DNA from: Desulfobulbus elongatus DSM 2908
Lineage (GTDB): Bacteria > Desulfobacterota > Desulfobulbia > Desulfobulbales > Desulfobulbaceae
Direction: 5' to 3'
NCBI RefSeq assembly: GCF_000621145.1
Contig: NZ_JHZB01000024.1
Span: 1 to 59,688 of the forward strand
DNA: 59,688 bases
The notes under the pieces are model-generated. The model worked only from the letters and a program-made list of their open reading frames with translations. It ran no database searches and was not told the origin of the DNA. Of the stretch, positions 9,227 to 17,480 are shown piece by piece. A program made the position numbers and the translations under genes. Every line of letters begins with the position of its first letter. Within the stretch, counting starts at the first letter, position 1.

Positions 9227-10137
9227 CCGGGATGATGGCGCGTTTGTTCGGCCTGCTTCCGGCCGTGTGGGCGCTGGTGCTGCTGCTGGCGGGCGGTGCC
9301 GCTGCCCCGGCCAGGGCGCTGGAAGTGCCGCCGCTGGCCGCCAGGGTCAACGATACCGCCCGGATCCTTTCCGCCGGCACGGTCCAACTGCTCGAACAGT
9401 CGCTGCAGGAGTTGGCCCGCAGCGAATCGACCCAGATCGTGGTGCTCACCATCCCCAGCCTGGAGGACGAGGCGCTGGAGGACTACTCGCTCAAGGTGGC
9501 CGAGACCTGGAAGATCGGCCAGAAGGGGCTGGACAACGGCGCCCTGCTGCTGATCGCGGCGGGCGACCGCAAGATTCGGATCGAGACGGGCTATGGCCTG
9601 GAAGGCAGCCTGACCGATCTGGTGGCCGGCCGGATCATCCGGGAGAGGATCGTGCCCGCTTTCAAGCGGGGCGATTTCGACCAGGGGGTGATCGACGGGG
9701 TCACGGCCATGGTGGCGGCGGTCAGGGGCGAATATGCCGGCAAGGGCGGCCTGGAGCAGCGGGGCGGCGATCGTGATTACGGGCCCTTTCTGCTGATTCT
9801 GCTCTTCGGCCTGATGATGATCGGCAATCTCTTCCACCGGGTCAAGCCGCTGGCAGCCGGCCTGGGCGGCGCCTTCGCCCCTCTCCTGGGGGCAACGCTC
9901 TTTGCCGGGCTTTTCAGCGGGCTGATGCTGCTGGTTCTGGTGCCGGTCGGCGTGCTGGGCGCCCTGGTGGCCAGTCTTTTGGCTGCCGGCGGCGGCCGGC
10001 GCGGCTCTTCTTCCGGCGGGATCTTTTCCGATCCGGGCTTCGGCGGCGGTTTTGGCGGAGGCGGTGGTTTCGGCGGCGGCGGCTTCAGTGGCGGGGGTGG
10101 CGGCTTTGGCGGCGGCGGTGCCTCGGGAGGATGGTGA
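9223..10137 (+). CDS. TPM-domain (YgcG-type) membrane protein with Gly-rich tail
   Basis: A 304-residue envelope protein with an N-terminal signal, a TPM domain at about residues 35-170 ([58 protein letters not shown]), one or two membrane segments at about 185-255, and a low-complexity glycine/serine tail of GGGFGGGG-type repeats ending in GGW. This layout is typical of YgcG-like proteins found beside LemA. Translation probably starts at GTG 9223, overlapping the lemA stop; ATG 9232 is an alternative. Function in the family is unproven. Confidence 0.88.
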   Translation: MTGMMARLFGLLPAVWALVLLLAGGAAAPARALEVPPLAARVNDTARILSAGTVQLLEQSLQELARSESTQIVVLTIPSLEDEALEDYSLKVAETWKIGQKGLDNGALLLIAAGDRKIRIETGYGLEGSLTDLVAGRIIRERIVPAFKRGDFDQGVIDGVTAMVAAVRGEYAGKGGLEQRGGDRDYGPFLLILLFGLMMIGNLFHRVKPLAAGLGGAFAPLLGATLFAGLFSGLMLLVLVPVGVLGALVASLLAAGGGRRGSSSGGIFSDPGFGGGFGGGGGFGGGGFSGGGGGFGGGGASGGW

Positions 10138-10139
10138 CC

Positions 10140-10829
10140 ATGCAGACATTGGCCCAACGGTTTCTGACCGCAGACGAGCAGGAACGGATTGCCCGGACGG
10201 TCGAGGAGGCGGAGCGGCGCACCACCGGCGAGATCGTACCCATGGTGGTCTCGGCCAGCCACGCCTACCCCGAGGCGGTTCTCACCGGCGCTGCCGTCCT
10301 TTCGCTGCCTGCCGCCCTGATCGCCGCCGTGACCACCGGGTCCCTGCTGTGGTGGCAGGACCAGTTTCTCTGGCTTTTCCTGGCCTTTCTCCTGTTGTTT
10401 TTTCCCCTGGCCCGGCTGCTGATGCGCCTGCCGTTTCTGCTGCGGCCGTTCATCAGCGAGCGGCGGGCGGCGGCCGAGGTGGAACGGGCGGCCGTCAACC
10501 GGTTTTACCGCGAAGGATTGCAGGACACCCGCGATGCGACCGGCGTGCTGATCTACGTCTCGGTGCTGGAACGCCGCGTCTGGATTTTGGGGGATCGGGG
10601 CATCAACGAGCGGCTCGAGCCGCAGGTCTGGCAGGGGTTCGTCGATACCCTGGTGACCGGGATCAGGGAAGATCGCGCCGGCGAGGCCCTGTGCCAGGTG
10701 ATCGAGGAGGTCGGCGCCCTGCTCCATGCCCATTTCCCGCCCAGGGCCGATGACCGCAACGAACTGGCCAATCTGCTGATTGCCGGCGAGGACGGCGCCT
10801 TGGCCCGGCGCACCCTGATCGTGCAGTAA
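10140..10829 (+). CDS. TPM-domain membrane protein
   Basis: A second TPM-domain protein of about 229 residues. The N-terminal TPM part (FLTADEQERIARTVEEAERRT, TGEIVPMVV) is interrupted by two hydrophobic segments at about residues 48-100. The C-terminal half resumes with GVLIYVSVLERRVWILGDRGI. I chose ATG 10140 because GGGAGG at 10125-10130 is then 9 bp away; ATG 10131 would leave no spacing. It follows the Gly-rich TPM protein directly and completes the lemA operon. Confidence 0.85.
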   Translation: MQTLAQRFLTADEQERIARTVEEAERRTTGEIVPMVVSASHAYPEAVLTGAAVLSLPAALIAAVTTGSLLWWQDQFLWLFLAFLLLFFPLARLLMRLPFLLRPFISERRAAAEVERAAVNRFYREGLQDTRDATGVLIYVSVLERRVWILGDRGINERLEPQVWQGFVDTLVTGIREDRAGEALCQVIEEVGALLHAHFPPRADDRNELANLLIAGEDGALARRTLIVQ

Positions 10830-10855
10830 TCGCCCACCGGAAAAGGCCAGTTGCG

Positions 10856-11731
10856 ATGACCGGGCAACCCGATTCATCTTGCCGATTCTTCGACCGGCTT
10901 GCCCCCGGCCCGCTCATCATCGCCCATCGGGGCTTTCGCGCCTGTTTTCCGGAAAATACCCTGGCCGCGTTCGGTGCCAGCCTGGGCCGCTGCGGCATGA
11001 TCGAACTCGATGTCCGTCTGAGCCGCGACGGAGTGGCCGTGGTTGTTCACGACCGCTTGCTGACCCGAATCAGCAATGCCGCGCAGGTGGCAGCCGGATT
11101 GGGGCTGACCAGCCTGGCGGTCTGCGACTGGCGCCTGGACCAGTTGCGGCGGCTCGATGCGGGCTCATGGTTTCTGCAGGCCGATCCCTTTGGCACGCTC
11201 ACGGACGGCATCGCGGATCGCGGCCGCCTGCGTACCATGCTGCCCCAGCGCATTGCCAGCCTGCGGGAGGTCCTGGCCTGGGCCGTGTTCCACCGGATGC
11301 CGCTGAATATCGAGCTGAAGGACTTGGAGAATGCCCGTCTCAACGAGCAACTGGCGACCGCGGTGGTGCGCGAGGTCGCGCGGGCGCGGGCAGGGGCGCT
11401 GGTGCTCCTTTCCTCGTTCAACCATTCCCTGCTGCGTTTCTGCCGCGGGCTCGCCCCGGCAATCGCCACCGCCGCCCTGCAGGAGGGGCGGCATCCGTCC
11501 GACCTGATCGACTCGCTCCGCTCCCTTGGAGTCTGCGCCTACCATCCATCCGACGCGCTCGCCGACTCTGCCGTCATCCGGGCCGTGCGTGCTGCCGGCT
11601 TGCACGTCAATGTTTTCACAATCAACGATCCGGTCCGCCAGCGCCAGTTGTTCGCGGCCGGCACAACTGGCATCTTCACCGATTTTCCCGACAACGTCTC
11701 CGGGACCAATCCGCATCCGCCAGACTGCTGA
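10856..11731 (+). CDS. Glycerophosphodiester phosphodiesterase family protein
   Basis: A 291-residue GDPD-family hydrolase expected to cleave glycerophosphodiesters to glycerol-3-phosphate and an alcohol. The catalytic start is IIAHRGFRACFPENTLAAF with ELDVRLSRDGVAVVVHD. ELK of the metal site appears in NIELKDLEN, and the barrel ends with LHVNVFTINDP and GIFTDFPD. No signal peptide is evident, so it is probably cytoplasmic. The ATG has AAAAGG upstream. A 220-bp spacer separates it from the rex promoter, so it is likely the end of this transcription unit, although I see no clear terminator. Confidence 0.9.
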   Translation: MTGQPDSSCRFFDRLAPGPLIIAHRGFRACFPENTLAAFGASLGRCGMIELDVRLSRDGVAVVVHDRLLTRISNAAQVAAGLGLTSLAVCDWRLDQLRRLDAGSWFLQADPFGTLTDGIADRGRLRTMLPQRIASLREVLAWAVFHRMPLNIELKDLENARLNEQLATAVVREVARARAGALVLLSSFNHSLLRFCRGLAPAIATAALQEGRHPSDLIDSLRSLGVCAYHPSDALADSAVIRAVRAAGLHVNVFTINDPVRQRQLFAAGTTGIFTDFPDNVSGTNPHPPDC

Positions 11732-11951
11732 CCGGCCGGGCGCAATATCCCATCGACTCCGGCGGCAGTTTGCGGACCCCACCGGTCAGTCCATGCCAAT
11801 TTCTACGCATGCCCATCATTACACGTTGGGCTTTCTTTTTTATCGCTTCTTTTTTGCTCGGGCATTGTCGAAGACATTTTGATTTATGCACAACTTATTG
11901 TTATTTATTATGAAAATTATAAATCAGCCTGTCGCCTATCGTTTATATATG

Positions 11952-11980
11952 TTGACATGTAAAGAACATTGTAGGATAAT
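11952..11980 (+). promoter_or_regulatory. Sigma-70 promoter of the rex-hydCBA operon
   Basis: TTGACA at 11952-11957 is separated by exactly 17 bp from GATAAT at 11975-11980. The start point should fall at about 11987, inside the palindromic operator that follows. The same spacing and the same distance to the operator recur at the hydA2 promoter (24572-24600). Confidence 0.85.
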
Positions 11981-11983
11981 AAA

Positions 11984-12005
11984 TATCGAGAATTAATTCT
12001 CGATA
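11984..12005 (+). promoter_or_regulatory. Rex-type operator overlapping the start point of rex
   Basis: A perfect 22-bp palindrome centred on GAGAATTAATTCTC, beginning 3 bp after the -10 box. The geometry GAGAA-N4-TTCTC equals the Rex consensus GTGAA-N4-TTCAC with one symmetric T-to-A change. It lies just upstream of the rex gene, so autoregulation is the natural reading. Binding has not been shown. Confidence 0.8.
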
Positions 12006-12019
12006 AGGAGTTGCTCGGT

Positions 12020-12085
12020 ATGTTTCGTCGTCCGTTTAATCGATATTCGATTCTCGCTAACGATCCGAAGGGGGGAGGGGTATGA
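12020..12085 (+). CDS. Putative 21-codon leader peptide coupled to rex
   Basis: A short frame begins at ATG 12020, nine bases after a strong AAGGAG (12005-12010) that touches the operator palindrome. It encodes 21 residues starting MFRRPFNRYSIL, with no family resemblance that I recognise. Its TGA (12083-12085) overlaps the rex ATG (12082-12084) in an ATGA junction, so ribosomes finishing it could restart on rex. This is the first ribosome-binding site on the inferred mRNA. It could be a real leader peptide or merely a translation-coupling device. Confidence 0.5.
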   Translation: MFRRPFNRYSILANDPKGGGV

Positions 12086-12774
12086 ATGAGCCAGAGGTGC
12101 ACTCCGTCAAGGAACCGGCCAGAAGCATCCCGGAGCCGACCCTGCGTCGTTTGCCTCTCTATTATCGCCTGTTGAAACAGTTGCGTGACGGCGGTCGCAC
12201 CGGTGTGTCCTGTACCATGATCGGGACCGAATTGAAGCTCGATCCCACTCAGATCCGCAAGGATATTGAAATGACCGGGACCGTGGGCAGACCCAAGATC
12301 GGCTATGACGTTCACGACCTGATCTGCGCCATCGAGCGCTTTCTCGGCTGGGATAACACCATCGAGGCATTTCTCGTCGGTGCCGGCAGCCTGGGCGAGG
12401 CGTTGATGGGGTATGCCGGTTTTGCCGAGTGCGGCCTGCAGATCGTTGCCGCCTTCGATGTCGATCCCAATAAGTGCCATCGGGTCATTCACGACAAGCA
12501 TGTTCGCCATGTCAGCAAGTTGCCCAACTTGATGCGGCGCATGAAGGTTCGCTTCGGCATCATCACCGTTCCCGCCTCCGAAGCCCAACAGGCGGCAAAC
12601 CTGCTCGTCGAGGGCGGCGTTTTGGCCATCTGGAATTTTGCGCCGGCAAAGATCGAGGTGCCGGAGCGCGTTCTTGTGACCAATGAGGATTTGTATTGCT
12701 CGCTTGCGGTGCTATCGCAGAAGATGACACGAAAACTGGCCCAATCCCGGGCGAAAGGAGTATCCAAACCATGA
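12082..12774 (+). CDS. rex: Redox-sensing transcriptional repressor Rex
   Basis: Rex binds DNA when NADH is low and leaves it when NADH rises. The 230-residue protein has a winged helix (residues about 20-85; LPLYYRLLKQL, then LDPTQIRKDIEMTGTVGRPKIGYDV) and a Rossmann NADH-binding domain starting at FLVGAGSLGEALMGYAGF. The recognition region keeps the QIRKD core of Rex, but the next residues (EMTGTVGRPKI) differ from the usual SYFG-FG-RG pattern. This fits the altered operator found here. GGGGGGAGGGG precedes the ATG. The stop overlaps the hydC ATG, making rex the first full gene of the hydrogenase operon. Confidence 0.93.
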   Translation: MNEPEVHSVKEPARSIPEPTLRRLPLYYRLLKQLRDGGRTGVSCTMIGTELKLDPTQIRKDIEMTGTVGRPKIGYDVHDLICAIERFLGWDNTIEAFLVGAGSLGEALMGYAGFAECGLQIVAAFDVDPNKCHRVIHDKHVRHVSKLPNLMRRMKVRFGIITVPASEAQQAANLLVEGGVLAIWNFAPAKIEVPERVLVTNEDLYCSLAVLSQKMTRKLAQSRAKGVSKP

Positions 12775-13292
12775 ATGCATGTGAACTGGCAGCAACGCAC
12801 CTGCAATCCCCGGCCCGCCGCTATGACAAGGTCGGCGTCATCCTTGAGCAGAACGGCAGGCAGCCGCAGCGATTGATCCCGATCCTTCAGGCCGTCCAGG
12901 AGGAATACCGGTATCTGCCCGAAGATGTGCTCACCTACGTCGCCACCGGCCTCGACATCCCTCCGGCCCGGGTGTTCGGCGTCGCCACCTTTTATTCCCA
13001 CTTTGCCCTCGAACCCAAAGGCAAATACTGCATCCGGCTGTGCGACGGCACCGCCTGCCATGTCAAGCGTTCGATCCCCATTCTCGAGGCGATTTACCGG
13101 CGCTTGGGCCTGTCCGCCAAACGCATGACAACGGAAGACATGCTCTTCACCGTGGAAACCGTCGCCTGCCTCGGCGCCTGCGGCCTGGCGCCGGTGGTGG
13201 TCATCAACGAAGAGGTGCATGGTCAGATGACCCCCGAGGCGGCCATCCGCCTCATCGACGAGATCGAGCAACAGGAAAAGGTGCAGGCATGA
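12771..13292 (+). CDS. hydC: NAD-linked [FeFe] hydrogenase subunit HydC (NuoE-like)
   Basis: The small electron-transfer subunit of an NAD-dependent, probably electron-bifurcating, [FeFe] hydrogenase. The 173-residue protein matches NuoE/HoxE: N-terminal helices (LIPILQAVQEEYRYLPEDVLTYVA), then a thioredoxin-like [2Fe-2S] domain with cysteines at about 91, 96, 133 and 137 (CDGTAC and CLGAC). ATG 12771 overlaps the rex stop and has AAAGGAG 11 bp upstream. It overlaps hydB by 4 bp, so the three structural genes are tightly coupled. Confidence 0.93.
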   Translation: MNACELAATHLQSPARRYDKVGVILEQNGRQPQRLIPILQAVQEEYRYLPEDVLTYVATGLDIPPARVFGVATFYSHFALEPKGKYCIRLCDGTACHVKRSIPILEAIYRRLGLSAKRMTTEDMLFTVETVACLGACGLAPVVVINEEVHGQMTPEAAIRLIDEIEQQEKVQA

Positions 13293-15190
13293 ACACGCAG
13301 CCACATGAACTGCCCGTTGCAAATATGCTGATGGGGGCGCAGCGTCGGGTCGTCATCTGTGCGGGCACCGGTTGCATGGCCAATGGGGCGATGAAGGTCT
13401 ATGCCGCGTTTCAGCAGGAGATGGCGGACAAAAATCTACCCGTCGTTCTCGAGTTGCGGGCGGAAAACGACAATCACGGCAAAACCGCCGTCACGCGCAG
13501 CGGCTGCCAGGGATTTTGCCAGATGGGTCCGCTGGTGACAATTTTTCCGGAGAATATTCTCTACACCCGGGTCAAGCCGGCCGATGTCGACGACATCATC
13601 ACGACCAGCCTGGTTGCGGACGGTGTGGTCGAACGGCTGCTCTATACGGAACCGGGCAACGGCCATGCCTGCAGGGGCACGGACGACATACCGTTTTATA
13701 CGCGCCAGCAGCGATTCGTCCTCGGCGACTGCGGCACCATCGACCCGGAAAACATCGACGAATACATCCGCAATGGCGGCTACCGGGCGGCAAGAAAGGC
13801 GTTTCTGGAGATGAGCCCCGAATCGATCTGTGCGGAGATGGTCGAATCCGGCTTGAGGGGCAGGGGCGGCGGCGGTTTTCCCACCGGCCGTAAATGGGAG
13901 GCGGCCCGGCGGCAGGCCGGCGAAAAGAAATACGTCATCTGCAACGCCGACGAGGGCGATCCCGGCGCCTTCATGAACCGCAGCGTCATGGAAGGCAATC
14001 CCCACAGCGTCATCGAAGGACTGATGATCGCCGCCCGGGCCATCGGTGCCGACGAAACGCTGGTGTACGTGCGGGCAGAGTACCCCCTGGCCGTGCAGCG
14101 GATGCGCCGCGCGGTCAGGGACGCCACTGAACGCGGCCTGTTGGGCGCGAACGTCTTCGGGACGGGATGCTCCCTCAGTTGCGAGATCATGGAGGGGGCG
14201 GGGGCCTTTGTCTGCGGCGAGGAAACGGCGATGATCGCCTCGATCGAGGGCCAGCGGGGCATGCCCCGGCCCAAGCCGCCGTTTCCCGCCCAAAGCGGCC
14301 TCTGGGGGAAGCCGACCATCATCAACAACGTCGAGACCCTGGCCCATGCGGTTCGCATCATCCGGCAGGGGGCGGCGCGCTTCCGTGCACTGGGCACCGC
14401 CGGTTCCCCCGGCACCAAGACCTTTGCCCTCACCGGCCACGTCGCCAACACCGGCCTGATCGAGGTGCCTTTTGGTACCACGTTGCGGGAGATTGTCCAC
14501 AACATTGGCGGCGGGATCACCGGGAGCGATGGCAGCATCGATCCGGCCGGGTTCAAGGCGGTCCAGATCGGCGGCCCGTCCGGCGGCTGCCTGACCCGGG
14601 AACACCTCGACCTGCCCATGGATTTCGACTCGTTGCGCGGTGTCGGCGCCATGGTGGGGAGCGGCGGTCTCGTGGCCATGAACCGGGATACCTGCATGGT
14701 GTCGGTGGCCCGGTTTTTCATGGAGTTCACCCAGCGCGAAAGTTGCGGCAAGTGCGTGCTCTGTCGCGAGGGCACCCGGCAGATGCTCGTCCTGATGGAC
14801 GACATCATCGAGGGCCGGGCGGACGAGAGGACCCTGCCGCTTTTGAAGGAACTCGCCCTGGCGGTGCAGAAGGGTTCGCTTTGCGGCCTGGGCAAGACCG
14901 CGCCCAACCCGGTCCTGTCGACCCTGCGCCATTTTCCGGAGGAATACGAGGCGCACGTCCGGGACAAGGTCTGTCCGGCCGGCCAGTGCACGGCCCTGCT
15001 CAAGCCGTGGATCAACGCGGAAAAGTGCAAGGGCTGCGGCAAGTGCGCCAAAAAATGCCCGGTTGAGGCCATTGACGGTGCGTTGAAGCAGCCGCATGTG
15101 ATCGATCAGGAAAAATGCATCAAATGCGGGGCGTGTGCACAGTCCTGCAAATTCGGCGCCGTCGAGGGACTGCCGGGAGGACGCGCATGA
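13289..15190 (+). CDS. hydB: NAD-linked [FeFe] hydrogenase subunit HydB (NuoF-like)
   Basis: The FMN- and NAD(H)-binding subunit of the hydrogenase, where electrons are likely split between NAD and ferredoxin. Its 633 residues contain, in order: a thioredoxin-like [2Fe-2S] domain (cysteines about 24, 29, 73, 77), the NuoF core with GRGGGGFPTGRKWEAA and CNADEGDPGAF for NADH and FMN, an SLBB region, the N3-type [4Fe-4S] motif ESCGKCVLCREGT, and two C-terminal [4Fe-4S] motifs (CKGCGKCAKKCP and CIKCGACAQSCK). This is the domain set of Thermotoga and Acetobacterium HydB. Start and stop both overlap neighbouring genes by 4 bp. Confidence 0.94.
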   Translation: MNTQPHELPVANMLMGAQRRVVICAGTGCMANGAMKVYAAFQQEMADKNLPVVLELRAENDNHGKTAVTRSGCQGFCQMGPLVTIFPENILYTRVKPADVDDIITTSLVADGVVERLLYTEPGNGHACRGTDDIPFYTRQQRFVLGDCGTIDPENIDEYIRNGGYRAARKAFLEMSPESICAEMVESGLRGRGGGGFPTGRKWEAARRQAGEKKYVICNADEGDPGAFMNRSVMEGNPHSVIEGLMIAARAIGADETLVYVRAEYPLAVQRMRRAVRDATERGLLGANVFGTGCSLSCEIMEGAGAFVCGEETAMIASIEGQRGMPRPKPPFPAQSGLWGKPTIINNVETLAHAVRIIRQGAARFRALGTAGSPGTKTFALTGHVANTGLIEVPFGTTLREIVHNIGGGITGSDGSIDPAGFKAVQIGGPSGGCLTREHLDLPMDFDSLRGVGAMVGSGGLVAMNRDTCMVSVARFFMEFTQRESCGKCVLCREGTRQMLVLMDDIIEGRADERTLPLLKELALAVQKGSLCGLGKTAPNPVLSTLRHFPEEYEAHVRDKVCPAGQCTALLKPWINAEKCKGCGKCAKKCPVEAIDGALKQPHVIDQEKCIKCGACAQSCKFGAVEGLPGGRA

Positions 15191-17238
15191 TCAAGCGACA
15201 AGCCGCCACATTGACCATCGATGGCCGCCCCGTGGCGATCGACGGCGAGAAGAACCTGCTGGAACTGGTCCGCAAGGTCGGTATCGATTTGCCCACCTTC
15301 TGTTACCATTCCGACCTGAGTGTCTACGGCGCCTGCCGCCTCTGCCTGGTCGATGTCGACGGGCGCGGCATTCTCGGCGCGTGCTCCACGCCGCCCGAGC
15401 CGGGGCTGGTGGTCCGCACGAACACCCAGGAACTGCGGGAAATCCGCAAGATTGCCGTTGAACTGCTCCTGGCCAACCACGACCGGGAATGCACCAGTTG
15501 CGTGCGCAGCGGCTCGTGCCAGCTCCAGGATATCGCCCGTCGGCTGGGCATTACCACCATCCGCTACCGTTCCATCCACCAGCCGAAACCGGTCGATGCC
15601 TCGAGTCCGTCCCTGATCCGCGATCCCAACAAGTGCGTGCTTTGCGGCGATTGCGTGCGCTTCTGCGACGAAATCCAGTCCGTGGGCGCTATCGATTTCG
15701 CCCATCGGGGCCATGATGCCGCGGTGCTTCCCGCCTTCGGCCGGGATCTGGGAGCCGGCGAATGCGTCAACTGCGGCCAGTGCGCCTCGGTCTGTCCCAC
15801 GGGCGCCCTGGCTCCGGCCTCGGAGATCGAGGCGGTATGGCAGGCGATCTACGATCCCGGCACCGTGGTGGTCGCCCAGATCGCTCCGGCGGTCCGGGTC
15901 GCCATCGGCGAGCAGTTCGGCAGCGAATACGGTCTCAACACCACCGGTCAGGTGGTGGCGGCGATGAAGCGGATGGGGTTCGACATCGTCTACGACACCA
16001 GTTTTACCGCCGATCTCACCGTGGTTGAGGAGGCGAACGAGTTCATTGCCCGCAAAAGCAATGGCGAGCGACTGCCGCTGTTCACCAGTTGCTGTCCGGG
16101 CTGGGTCAAGTTCGCCGAGCAGTATTTCCCGCAACTCCTGGGCAATCTCAGTTCCTGCCGGTCGCCGCAGCAGATGATGGGCTCCATGGTCAAGCACACG
16201 TTGCCGGCCCAGCTGGGCCGGGAGCGCAAGGACATCGTCATGGTGTCGATCATGCCCTGCACGGCGAAGAAGTTCGAGGCGAGAAGGCCGGAGTTTCGGA
16301 CAGCCGGCATCCCGGACGTGGATTACGTGCTCACCACCCAGGAGTTGGCCCGGATGATCGAAGAATCGGGCCTGAGCCTGAACAAGCTCAACCCGGCGAG
16401 CTTCGATATGCCCATGGGTTTCAAAACCGGCGCCGGGGTGATCTTCGGCAACTCCGGCGGGGTCACCGAGGCGGTGCTGCGCTACGCGGTGGGCAAACTC
16501 ACCGGCCAGAATCCGGTGGATCCGGAATGTGAGGAAATACGTGGCGAGGATTCCCTGCGCGTGATCCGGACGGAGGTCGGCGGCATCGAGCTGAAGCTGG
16601 CCATTGTCCACGGCCTGGGCAAGGCGCGCGAGACGATGCAGCGCATCCTTGCCGGCACCCTGCTGGTTGATCTGGTTGAGGTCATGGCCTGCCCCGGCGG
16701 CTGTATCGGCGGCGCCGGCCAACCGGTGGGACGCGATATCGCCCAGCGCCGCCGGGCCCGCGCCGAGGCGCTGTACAACACCGACCGGCTGCTCGATCTC
16801 CACTGTTCCCAGGAGAACCACTTCGTCACCGAATGCTATCAGAAATTCCTCGGCGAGCCGGCCAGCCGCGAATCGCATCGGCTGCTCCACACCCATTATC
16901 ATCATCGCCGGCGCGCCGGCGCGGAAGACCATGCCCTTGCCAGGGCCAAGGAATCGGGCGAAGGGCCGTTGATTGTCCGGGTGTGCGCGGGAACAGGCTG
17001 TTTTTTGCGCAACTCGCAGGCGATCATCCAGGGCCTGATGAAGCATGTAGAGGCCAACGATCTCGACGACAGGGTCCAGGTCCAGGCCTCCTTCTGCTTC
17101 GAACGCTGCGGCGAAGGACCCAATGTGGCGGTCGGCGAAACGATCATTTCCCAGGCGACGCTCGACACGGTCGTGCAGGCCATCCACGCCGAACTGGCCC
17201 AGGTGTCGTCTCCGTCGGTCGAGGCCGGCGCCCGCTGA
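15187..17238 (+). CDS. hydA: Catalytic [FeFe] hydrogenase HydA of the NAD-linked complex
   Basis: The H2-activating subunit, 683 residues. It has an N-terminal plant-type [2Fe-2S] site (cysteines about 39, 50, 53, 66), a His-Cys3 [4Fe-4S] site (H98, C102, C105, C111) and two [4Fe-4S] clusters (C150-C160 and C193-C203). The H-cluster domain has canonical TSCCPGW (C302 proton relay, C303 ligand), MPCTAKKFE (C358) and MACPGGC (C502, C506). A C-terminal thioredoxin-like [2Fe-2S] domain follows (C600, C605, C637, C641), as in bifurcating enzymes such as Thermotoga HydA. All catalytic residues are present. It is cytoplasmic and closes the first operon before a strong terminator. Confidence 0.96.
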   Translation: MIKRQAATLTIDGRPVAIDGEKNLLELVRKVGIDLPTFCYHSDLSVYGACRLCLVDVDGRGILGACSTPPEPGLVVRTNTQELREIRKIAVELLLANHDRECTSCVRSGSCQLQDIARRLGITTIRYRSIHQPKPVDASSPSLIRDPNKCVLCGDCVRFCDEIQSVGAIDFAHRGHDAAVLPAFGRDLGAGECVNCGQCASVCPTGALAPASEIEAVWQAIYDPGTVVVAQIAPAVRVAIGEQFGSEYGLNTTGQVVAAMKRMGFDIVYDTSFTADLTVVEEANEFIARKSNGERLPLFTSCCPGWVKFAEQYFPQLLGNLSSCRSPQQMMGSMVKHTLPAQLGRERKDIVMVSIMPCTAKKFEARRPEFRTAGIPDVDYVLTTQELARMIEESGLSLNKLNPASFDMPMGFKTGAGVIFGNSGGVTEAVLRYAVGKLTGQNPVDPECEEIRGEDSLRVIRTEVGGIELKLAIVHGLGKARETMQRILAGTLLVDLVEVMACPGGCIGGAGQPVGRDIAQRRRARAEALYNTDRLLDLHCSQENHFVTECYQKFLGEPASRESHRLLHTHYHHRRRAGAEDHALARAKESGEGPLIVRVCAGTGCFLRNSQAIIQGLMKHVEANDLDDRVQVQASFCFERCGEGPNVAVGETIISQATLDTVVQAIHAELAQVSSPSVEAGAR

Positions 17239-17252
17239 ACGAGGCATCCCCC

Positions 17253-17294
17253 GCTCCCGCCGGTTTGCGTCCCTGTTACCGGCGGGAGCATTTT
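17253..17294 (+). terminator. Intrinsic terminator after hydA
   Basis: A perfect 12-bp stem (GCTCCCGCCGGT at 17253-17264 with ACCGGCGGGAGC at 17278-17289) with a 13-base loop is followed by ATTTTCC. It lies 14 bases past the hydA stop and separates the structural genes from the maturation operon. The remaining spacer to 17480 shows no clear promoter to my eye. Confidence 0.8.
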
Positions 17295-17480
17295 CCTTTC
17301 CCGTTGCTCCGGGGCATGGCGGTTCTCGCGACAGACTGCCGTGCCACGGAGCAACGTTTGCATGGCATCGACAGCAAGACGGTTTCTTTTCCCTTGGCCG
17401 CGAATCCCAACGGACATACAGTACCCTGATCGTATCGGTCGTTTTTTTCTCCCTTTCCGCTTCTATCCAGAGGAAGCCTT

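Noticed and set aside
10020-10137. GGC-rich repeat tract as a regulatory or mobile repeat
   Set aside because: It encodes the glycine-rich tail of the TPM-domain protein, a usual feature of that family.
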